Shown: positions 15,177-20,661 of the stretch, in pieces
Layout: each line of letters starts with the position of its first letter
Position numbering within the stretch: position 1 is the first letter of the stretch
Assembly (NCBI GenBank): GCA_900766495.1
Contig: CAAFVM010000026.1
Coordinates: 1 to 20,661 of the forward strand
Reading direction: 5' to 3'
Length of the DNA: 20,661 nucleotides
Origin: Clostridia bacterium
GTDB taxonomy: Bacteria > Bacillota > Clostridia > Christensenellales > Borkfalkiaceae
Position numbers and translations under genes: made by a program
Notes under the pieces: model-generated
What the model was told of the DNA's origin: nothing
The model's database searches: none
Seen by the model: only the letters and a program-made list of their open reading frames with translations

Positions 15177-15210
15177 GCGTCGGCGTTTTTTTTTGCGTCG
15201 GCGTTTTTTT
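15177..15210. repeat. Tandem GCGTCGGCG + T-run repeat
   Basis: GCGTCGGCG followed by nine T (15177-15194) is repeated as GCGTCGGCG followed by seven T (15195-15210). It is direct, not inverted, so it is not a hairpin terminator. A weak GCGTT/AACGC stem (15201-15215) before ATTTTTT is possible. It sits in the ftsW-murA gap. Confidence 0.7.
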
Positions 15211-15258
15211 AACGCATTTTTTCAATTGTTCATAAACTATATCGTGCGGGGCGCGATT

Positions 15259-16527
15259 ATGGAAAAATTCGTTATAAACGGCGGTAAAACTTTATGCGGA
15301 AAAGTCAAAATTTCCGCGGCAAAAAACGCTTGCCTGCCGCTTATAGCCGCTTCGCTTATTACCTGCGGTAAAGTAACGTTTACCGAATGCCCGAATATTT
15401 CCGACGTAGTTACTCAACTTGAAATTTTTAAAGATTACGGCGGGAAAGTTGAAAAAACGTCGGGCAAGGTTACGCTCGATACGTCCGCCGCAGAATACAA
15501 AGAAATCGATTGCGAAAAATGGAGCAGCGTGCGCGCGTCGTTGTTTTTTCTGGGCGCGGCGCTGGCGCGGTTTAAAAAAGCCGAAATTTGCCGCCCGGGC
15601 GGTTGCGCGATAGGCGACAGACCCGTAGATATACATATTGACGGCTTGAAAAGCTTGGGCGTAGAGTGCGTAGAGCGTGAAAACAAAATTTATTTTAACG
15701 CAGAAAACGCAAGAGCGGGAAAAGTAGTTTTTCGCTATCCGAGCGTAGGCGCAACAATAAACCTCGTGACGTTCGCCGCGCTGCTAAAAGGCGAAACCGA
15801 AATTATAAACGCCGCGCGCGAGCCGGAAATTGTTTGCCTTTGCGATTTTTTGAATAAGCTTGGGTGCGATATTACGGGAGCGGGCGAAAAAACTATAATT
15901 ATCCGAGGAATAAAGCCCGAAAAATTGAAAAGCGAACTTGTTTTTACGCCGATAAAAGACCGAATAGAAGCCGCTACTTTCGCATGTGCGGTTTGCGCTT
16001 GCGGCGGCGAAATAAGTTTTGATTACGACGCCCCGGAAAATCTGTTTTTTATTATGCGCGCGCTGAAAAAGGCGGGGTGCGGATTCGCCGTTCGCGATAA
16101 AAAAACAGTCGTTTTCCGTGACGAAAAAATCAGACTTTCGCCTGTTCGAGCCATTGCCGACGTTTATCCCGCTCTGCCTACCGACATGCAGCCGCTTTTA
16201 TGTTCGGCTTTGCTTACGGCAAGCGGCGAAAGTTATATTGCCGACCGCGTTTACCCGCAAAGGTTTTCTTATGCCGAGCAGCTTAAAAAGTTCGGCGCGC
16301 GCTTTAAAACGGAGCCGGGGCTTATTCGCGTTGTCGGAATTGAAAAGCTTACGGCGGCAAAGGTTTGCGCCTGCGATTTGCGCGGCGGAGCGGCTCTTGT
16401 GGCAGCGGCTTTTTCCGCTTGCGGCGAAAGCGAAATTTACGGAGTTGAAATCATTATGCGCGGCTATGAAAAAATAGAAGAAAAGTTTTCGTCGCTCGGC
16501 GGGAACATAAAACTCGTTTCAGAGTGA
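15259..16527 (+). CDS. murA: UDP-N-acetylglucosamine 1-carboxyvinyltransferase
   Basis: MurA transfers enolpyruvate from PEP to UDP-GlcNAc, the first committed step of peptidoglycan synthesis, and is the fosfomycin target. With ATG 15259 it has 422 residues, the family norm, and begins MEKFVINGGKTLCGKVKIS, as MurA does; an upstream in-frame start at 15193 adds 22 unrelated residues. The substrate Lys-Asn pair is in SAAKNA, the catalytic Cys116 is in RPGGCAIGDRPVD (so not the fosfomycin-resistant Asp form), the family Asp lies in LPTDMQPLL and the late Arg in MRGYEKIEEKF. The ribosome binding site is weak (GCGGGG). It occupies the place between ftsW and ftsQ where murG, murC and murB are usually found. 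Confidence 0.96.
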   Translation: MEKFVINGGKTLCGKVKISAAKNACLPLIAASLITCGKVTFTECPNISDVVTQLEIFKDYGGKVEKTSGKVTLDTSAAEYKEIDCEKWSSVRASLFFLGAALARFKKAEICRPGGCAIGDRPVDIHIDGLKSLGVECVERENKIYFNAENARAGKVVFRYPSVGATINLVTFAALLKGETEIINAAREPEIVCLCDFLNKLGCDITGAGEKTIIIRGIKPEKLKSELVFTPIKDRIEAATFACAVCACGGEISFDYDAPENLFFIMRALKKAGCGFAVRDKKTVVFRDEKIRLSPVRAIADVYPALPTDMQPLLCSALLTASGESYIADRVYPQRFSYAEQLKKFGARFKTEPGLIRVVGIEKLTAAKVCACDLRGGAALVAAAFSACGESEIYGVEIIMRGYEKIEEKFSSLGGNIKLVSE

Positions 16528-16618
16528 AAGTTTGCTGAAAAACGGCTTAAAAGCGGGGCAATAGGTCGATAAAACGGCAAAATACGGCTTTTTAATGTTA
16601 TAACGACTTGCTAAACAG

Positions 16619-16647
16619 TTGACAAAATTTTTCGGCGACTATATAAT
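16619..16647 (+). promoter_or_regulatory. Perfect-consensus promoter upstream of ftsQ
   Basis: TTGACA (16619-16624), a 17-bp spacer and TATAAT (16642-16647) match the vegetative consensus at all 12 positions with ideal spacing. Transcription would start near 16654, about 30 nt before ftsQ, just upstream of AGGAGG. It should drive ftsQ, ftsA and ftsZ independently of the mraZ promoter. Confidence 0.88.
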
Positions 16648-16661
16648 GGTTATATATCGCG

Positions 16662-16688
16662 AGGAGGGAAGCGACGTCGGCATATATG
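16662..16688 (+). promoter_or_regulatory. ftsQ ribosome binding site with unusually long spacing
   Basis: AGGAGG (16662-16667) lies 18 nt from ATG 16686, against the usual 5-10. The gap contains the palindrome CGACGTCG (16672-16679). No in-frame ATG, GTG or TTG lies at normal distance; only ACG (16674) does. Confidence 0.45.
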
Positions 16689-17483
16689 AAGCACAAAAGA
16701 TTAGTCTACGCGCTTACTTGCGCGGTGTTTTTTGCGGTATGTATATTAGGCGCGTTCAGGTTGTTTGCCGTAAGCGAATTCAAAGTGAATTATTCGGTGT
16801 ACAACGAGGACGTTGAAGAGGTAAAAAGCATACTTTCGCGCTATGAGGGGCGAAGCATTTTTTTCGTTAGCGAAAGCGAAATTAAAAACGCCGTTACCGG
16901 CAACGTTTACCTTAAAGTCACGTCGGTTAAAAAGGAATATCCGTGCTGTATAAGGGTTGACCTTGCCGAGCGGAACGAGCGCTATTATATCGCCGGGCAA
17001 GAGGGCGGTTATTTGTTTTTGGACGACGAGTATTTTATTGTTCGTTCGTCGGAAAGTCCTGCCGCCGTTCGCGGGCAGAAAACCGTGCCCGTGCGTTTTT
17101 ACAAATACGAGATAAACGGAACCGAGGCGAGCGAGGTCGAATTTTTTCAGCCCGCCGCTTTAAAATCGTTTTTCGCGTTCCCCGAAGAAACGAGCGACGG
17201 GGTTAAAAAAATATTCTCGGCTATATCGGGAAGCATTGCCAATATCAAGGGAATCGACCTTGTTTTAACCAACGAATACGGCAATTACAGGGTGCGTTTG
17301 GATATGGCGGAGGGAACGAAAATAGAAATTACCGAGGCGGGAACCCGCGGCGCGGAAAAAGCCGAAGCGGGGCTTGCCTGTTATAAAAATCTTTCCGACG
17401 ACAGGAAAATTTGCGGAATTATAACCGCTTACGAAAGAACCGACGGCAAAATAATAGCCTCGCATTCTTACGCGGGCGAATGA
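16686..17483 (+). CDS. ftsQ: Cell division protein FtsQ/DivIB
   Basis: This 265-residue bitopic protein has a short basic cytoplasmic end (MKHKR), one membrane helix (about 6-28, LVYALTCAVFFAVCILGAF) and an extracytoplasmic part. That part begins with a POTRA-like segment (about 30-100, FKVNYSVYNEDVEEVKS ... VTSVKKEYPCCIRVDLAER) followed by a beta domain. FtsQ/DivIB scaffolds FtsL and DivIC/FtsB and links early and late divisome proteins. Sequence identity is weak, as usual in this family; topology, the phrase V-KEYP-I-V-L-ER and the position just before ftsA-ftsZ support the call. The preceding promoter is exceptionally strong, while the ribosome binding site lies far from the ATG. An 86-nt gap precedes ftsA. 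Confidence 0.85.
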   Translation: MKHKRLVYALTCAVFFAVCILGAFRLFAVSEFKVNYSVYNEDVEEVKSILSRYEGRSIFFVSESEIKNAVTGNVYLKVTSVKKEYPCCIRVDLAERNERYYIAGQEGGYLFLDDEYFIVRSSESPAAVRGQKTVPVRFYKYEINGTEASEVEFFQPAALKSFFAFPEETSDGVKKIFSAISGSIANIKGIDLVLTNEYGNYRVRLDMAEGTKIEITEAGTRGAEKAEAGLACYKNLSDDRKICGIITAYERTDGKIIASHSYAGE

Positions 17484-17569
17484 TTTTTTTAACGTTTAGT
17501 TTTTGCCTTTTGCCTTAAAGCCTTTTAACGGCTACTGGCGAAAAACGGTAAAGGTACACGGAGGAGTAA

Positions 17570-18691
17570 ATGAGAAAAGGCGTAGTGGCTTTACTTGAAG
17601 TAGGGTCGAAAAAACTTACCTGCGTTATAGGGCAGCGCGGCGTGAACGGCACGTTCGTTATAAAAAGCCTTGCCGAAGTCGATTACGACGGCTTTTCGGA
17701 AAGCGACTTTTTCGACGTGAACGGTTTGACCGAGGCGGTTATTGAGGTAACCGGCGAAGCTGTGAAGAACGCGCGTTCGCCTATAGACAAGCTTTATATA
17801 GGCGTTCCCGGCGAGTTTTCGATTATACGAACCAAAGAAAGCCTTATTTCTTTTCCGAGGAAAAAGCGAATTAAAAAGCGCGAAATCGAAGATTTGCATT
17901 CCCGTTACCGCCTTTCGGAAAATTCCGATTACAGAATAATAGACGTTGCCGCGGTTTATTACACGCTCGACGACAACAGGCGGGTTTTAAACCCCGAAAA
18001 TTGCGTTTCGTCAAAGCTCGGCGGGCTGCTGTCTTATGTGCTTTGCGATAAATTTTTTATAAAACTTTTCGAAAATATCTGCCGCAAGGCGTGTATCGAC
18101 GAGGTTGAATTTATAAGCGAATGCCTTGCCGAAAGCCTGCTTTTGTTCACCGACGAAGAGCGGCAATATAACAGAATACTCGTAGACGTGGGGTATATTA
18201 CCACCACTATGGCGGTTGTTCGCGGAAACGGAATACTTTTTCAAAAAGCCTTTTCTTTCGGCGGCGGGCATATTACCGCGGGGCTTATGGAAAAACTCGG
18301 CGTCAGTTTCGATCTTGCCGAACTTTTGAAACGAAAAATCAACCTTGGCTACGACGTGAACGCCGACGGCGTGTATAAATTACTGCTTAACGACGAAGAA
18401 TACAGAATTCCGTTGCAGAAAGCCAACGTAGCCGTGCGTTTTTCGCTGGACGAGCTTGCCGAAAAACTGGAAGCGGCGCTTCGCGAATGCCCTATAGAGC
18501 TTACCGCTAACGTAAACGTTTCGCTTACCGGGGGCGGACTTGCCTATATGCGCGGCGGTAAAGAATACCTTTCCAACCGACTTGAACTCGGCGTGGGGGT
18601 AGTCTCTCCGCGCGTGCCTTATATGAACAAGCCCGACGAATCGGCTTGTTTGGGGCTTTTGAACTATGCGCTTATAAAAAACGAGAATTAA
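17570..18691 (+). CDS. ftsA: FtsA-like actin-family division protein, divergent and short
   Basis: FtsA is an actin-fold ATPase that tethers FtsZ to the membrane and recruits the divisome. This 373-residue protein keeps the overall order: phosphate-1-like strand LLEVGSKKLTCVIG, a 1C-like region, phosphate-2-like LVDVGYITTTMAVV with the trailing FSFGGGHIT, and the adenosine motif SLTGGGLAYM (318-327). Differences are clear: Glu10 stands where the phosphate-1 Asp is expected, and the phosphate-2 loop has Tyr209-Ile210 in place of glycines. The protein ends at about the place where FtsA normally continues into a linker and C-terminal amphipathic membrane helix (typical length 400 or more). The GGAGGAG site before ATG 17570 is strong. 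FtsZ follows 117 nt later. The name rests on fold motifs and location; ATP binding and membrane attachment are open. Confidence 0.82.
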   Translation: MRKGVVALLEVGSKKLTCVIGQRGVNGTFVIKSLAEVDYDGFSESDFFDVNGLTEAVIEVTGEAVKNARSPIDKLYIGVPGEFSIIRTKESLISFPRKKRIKKREIEDLHSRYRLSENSDYRIIDVAAVYYTLDDNRRVLNPENCVSSKLGGLLSYVLCDKFFIKLFENICRKACIDEVEFISECLAESLLLFTDEERQYNRILVDVGYITTTMAVVRGNGILFQKAFSFGGGHITAGLMEKLGVSFDLAELLKRKINLGYDVNADGVYKLLLNDEEYRIPLQKANVAVRFSLDELAEKLEAALRECPIELTANVNVSLTGGGLAYMRGGKEYLSNRLELGVGVVSPRVPYMNKPDESACLGLLNYALIKNEN

Positions 18692-18706
18692 TAAGCGATT
18701 TTGCCG

Positions 18707-18735
18707 TTAATTTTGCGTTTTTGTTTATATATATT
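18707..18735 (+). promoter_or_regulatory. Weak candidate promoter for ftsZ
   Basis: TTAATT (18707-18712), a 17-bp spacer and TATATT (18730-18735) lie in an AT-rich part of the ftsA-ftsZ gap. The -10 matches at five of six positions and the -35 at only three. Other phasings in the TATATATATT run fit nearly as well. Confidence 0.3.
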
Positions 18736-18757
18736 TTAACAAGTTTACACAAATCGG

Positions 18758-18787
18758 TTCGCCGCGAAAAAAATTAACCGCGGCGGA
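18758..18787 (+). promoter_or_regulatory. GC-rich hairpin just upstream of the ftsZ RBS
   Basis: TTCGCCGCG (18758-18766) pairs with CGCGGCGGA (18779-18787): seven GC pairs, one G-U and one T-A, with a 12-nt A-rich loop. No T-run follows, so it is not a terminator. It ends 8 nt before GGAGG (18796-18800). A role in mRNA stability or ftsZ translation is inferred. Confidence 0.6.
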
Positions 18788-18808
18788 AAAATTTCGGAGG
18801 ATAATTAA

Positions 18809-20440
18809 ATGTTCGTTAACGACGGCGACCTTAAAGTCGCTAAAATCAGAGTTATAGGCGTGGGCGGCGCAGGAAACAACGCCGTAAACCGTATGATTGA
18901 CAAAGGTATTACCAGCGCCGATTTTTACGCGCTTAACACCGATAAGCAGGCGCTTATGCTTTCGCGCGTGCCGGAAGAAAACAGAATTCAGATAGGTCAG
19001 CAAATAACCAAAGGTCTGGGCGCGGGTTCCGAACCCGAACTCGGCGAACAGGCGGCGGAAGAAACCCGCGAAGAAATAGAAGCCATATGCGAGGGCGTGG
19101 ACTTGCTGTTCATAGCCGCGGGTATGGGCGGCGGCACCGGTACGGGCGCGGCTCCCGTGGTTGCTAAAATAGCCAAAGACAAAGGCTGCTTAACCGTAGC
19201 CGTTGTTACCAAGCCGTTCGCTTTCGAGGGTAAAAAACGCGAAGCCAACGCTGTTAAAGGCATAGCAAATCTTTCGAAATACGTAGATACAATCATTATA
19301 ATTCCTAACGACAAGCTGCTTGAATGCCTGCCTAAAGAAACCCCGATGATTGACGCGCTTACTTTTGCCGACGATAATCTGCGCCAGGGTGTATGCGGTA
19401 TTTCCGACCTTATTTCTACCCCCGCGCTTATCAATCTTGACTTCGCAGACGTTCGTACCATAATCAAAAATCAAGGGCTTGCGCATATGGGCGTGGGCAG
19501 AGCAAAAGGCGAAAATCGCATTATCGACGCGGTTCGTCAAGCCGTTTCAAGCCCCTTGCTCGAAACTACAATCGAGGGAGCGAGCGGCGTTATTATAAAC
19601 ATTACCGGAGGAAAAGACCTTTCGCTCGGTCAGGTTTACGAAGCCGCTAAACTCGTGCAGAACGTGGTAGACGATTCGGCTAACATAATTTTCGGCGCAA
19701 ACATAAACGAAGATTTGCAGGAAGAAATCATCGTTACATTGATTGCCACCGGATTTAACAAAAATTCGGGCGAGGGCAAGGATATTAAAACGCTTGCCGC
19801 CGCCGCGCAGGCTGCCGAAAACGCCAAAAAAGCCGAAACAAAAACCGACGATTTCAGACTTAACGGCGGAATTAAACCGTCGCCCGCGTACGACCTTTTC
19901 GTTAAGAAAAACGCGGTAAATTCTTCCGACGACGACCGCCGCGAACAGGAAAACTCCGCTCCTCGTTATAACGACGGGCAGAATTACGGCGGCAGAACCG
20001 ATTATTCTTATAACGACCGCGCCGCTCAAAACGGCGGTTCTGCGCAGAACGCTCAATACGGTGGTTTTGCTCAAAATCAACAGAATAACGGCTACTCGCA
20101 GAACGCGCAACAAGGCGGTTACGCGCAAAATTCGGGTAACGGCTACGCGCAAAATAACGGATATGCTCAAAGAAACGAGGGGTATGCCGATAGCGCAGCG
20201 CAAGGCGGATATTACAGAGAGGACAATAATTTTAACGGAAATAACGCGCCCGAACGCCCGCGTTCGTTTGCCGAAGTTAACGACGACGCGCGCATGAACG
20301 GAAACGGCGGTTACGAAGAACCTCGTCGCCCCGCTCGCAGAATCGAAATGGAAGCCGACCTCGAAGAAGCCGAACCCGAGAAAAAACAGGATAAACGCGA
20401 ACTTCCGTCGTTCGTAAAACGCCTTTTCGGCAAGAAATAA
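18809..20440 (+). CDS. ftsZ: Cell division GTPase FtsZ with long repeat-rich linker
   Basis: FtsZ is the tubulin-like GTPase that polymerises into the division ring. The core (about 1-318) has GVGGAGNNAVNRM, the tubulin signature GGGTGTG (107-113) and the synergy loop NLDFADVRT with Asp211 and Asp214. The remainder is unusual: a linker of about 210 residues, with residues 387-480 rich in Gly, Tyr, Gln and Asn and carrying at least seven degenerate G-(Y/F/S)-(A/S)-(Q/D)-(N/R/S) units, then an acidic, Arg/Pro-containing part. The end, RELPSFVKRLFGKK (530-543), resembles the conserved FtsZ tail peptide (IPxFLR type) run into a basic amphipathic end. Total length is 543 against the usual 350-400. 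GGAGG lies 8 nt before ATG 18809. A hairpin precedes the ribosome binding site, and no plus-strand terminator is evident downstream. Confidence 0.98.
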   Translation: MFVNDGDLKVAKIRVIGVGGAGNNAVNRMIDKGITSADFYALNTDKQALMLSRVPEENRIQIGQQITKGLGAGSEPELGEQAAEETREEIEAICEGVDLLFIAAGMGGGTGTGAAPVVAKIAKDKGCLTVAVVTKPFAFEGKKREANAVKGIANLSKYVDTIIIIPNDKLLECLPKETPMIDALTFADDNLRQGVCGISDLISTPALINLDFADVRTIIKNQGLAHMGVGRAKGENRIIDAVRQAVSSPLLETTIEGASGVIINITGGKDLSLGQVYEAAKLVQNVVDDSANIIFGANINEDLQEEIIVTLIATGFNKNSGEGKDIKTLAAAAQAAENAKKAETKTDDFRLNGGIKPSPAYDLFVKKNAVNSSDDDRREQENSAPRYNDGQNYGGRTDYSYNDRAAQNGGSAQNAQYGGFAQNQQNNGYSQNAQQGGYAQNSGNGYAQNNGYAQRNEGYADSAAQGGYYREDNNFNGNNAPERPRSFAEVNDDARMNGNGGYEEPRRPARRIEMEADLEEAEPEKKQDKRELPSFVKRLFGKK

Positions 20441-20450
20441 TAACATTGTA

Positions 20451-20501
20451 AAATAAAAAATCAAAGCGCTTCCCATTGCTGTTCTGCTTGCGGAGGCGCT
20501 T
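20451..20501 (-). terminator. Minus-strand intrinsic terminator downstream of ftsZ
   Basis: On the minus strand, AAGCGCCTCC pairs with GGAAGCGCTT (plus 20492-20501 and 20464-20473; one G-U pair) around an 18-nt loop, followed by TGATTTTTTATTTT. It would end a transcript entering from the right; on the plus strand it has no T-run, so ftsZ is not clearly terminated here. Confidence 0.65.
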
Positions 20502-20661
20502 GCGTTATAATCGAATTTTAGTCGAATTTAACGGCATATTTTATAAAAACTATAGGCATTCCATTCTTCATCAATAACAATTTTTACGGGAATAAATTGT
20601 TTTATCCAGCGTTAAACTCCCATCAACGTACGGTCAAGTACGTTTTCGGTCGTTTGCCTTG
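20461..20661 (-). pseudogene. Possible degraded gene end at the right edge
   Basis: On the minus strand, protein-like stretches occur in different frames. One runs from the edge through VLDRTLMGV to TAA (20614-20612) and resumes in the same frame as WIKQFIPVKIVIDEEWNAY to TAA (20530-20528). Another frame ends QAPPQAEQQWEAL at TGA (20463-20461), just before the terminator T-run. This could be a broken gene extending beyond the window, or non-coding DNA. I recognise no family. Confidence 0.2.

Noticed and set aside
19547..20476. 309-codon open frame on the minus strand
   Set aside because: It is antisense to ftsZ; the long open frame results from the biased codons of the ftsZ linker and encodes Val/Leu/Arg repeats with no family features.

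Overview
The window carries a compact division and cell wall (dcw) cluster on the + strand, preceded by unrelated housekeeping genes. The gene set (mraZ, rsmH, an FtsL-like gene, a class B PBP, murE, mraY, murD, ftsW, murA, ftsQ/divIB, ftsA, ftsZ), the strong GGAGG ribosome binding sites, the SpoVT/AbrB-type MraZ and a MurE with a DNPR motif (meso-DAP type) point to a Bacillota/Clostridia-like bacterium. The many divergent proteins suggest an uncultured gut-type lineage (Christensenellales-like is possible, but this is inference). No rRNA, tRNA, CRISPR array, transposase or phage gene was seen.

Layout. 1-312: non-coding, with two 120-bp tandem repeats plus a partial third, carrying a dispersed-type repeat core, then a 20-bp duplication. 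313-3830: two overlapping ABC exporter half-transporters with complementary degenerate and canonical ATPase sites. 3881-3930: bidirectional terminator. 4001-4708 (minus): trxA and rpsT, each with its own signals. 4906-5691: glutamate racemase (murI). 5741-5785: a regulated-looking promoter with three 10-bp-phased boxes that resemble an MraZ operator. 5819-20440: the dcw cluster. 20441-20661: a minus-strand terminator and perhaps the degraded end of a gene entering from the right.

How the genes work together. MurI supplies D-Glu. MurA commits UDP-GlcNAc to muropeptide synthesis, MurD and MurE add D-Glu and meso-DAP, and MraY makes lipid I. FtsW and the PBP polymerise and crosslink septal wall. 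The FtsL-like protein and FtsQ form the membrane part of the divisome. FtsA and FtsZ form the cytoplasmic ring, and MraZ probably represses the whole set. murF, murG, murC and murB are not in the cluster where relatives often have them, and murA sits in the murG/murC/murB slot.

The most unusual part is the 3' end. The FtsA-like protein has altered phosphate-binding motifs and stops with no visible C-terminal membrane-targeting helix. The FtsZ next to it has a linker of about 210 residues with a Gly/Tyr/Gln/Asn repeat tract, and ends in a short basic amphipathic segment. This suggests, without proving it, a rewired way of attaching the Z-ring to the membrane. Other points of note are a PBP gene whose only good Shine-Dalgarno leads to an ATT codon, an 83-residue acidic tail on MurD that overlaps the start of ftsW, a perfect-consensus promoter ahead of ftsQ, and hairpins just upstream of the murD and ftsZ ribosome binding sites.
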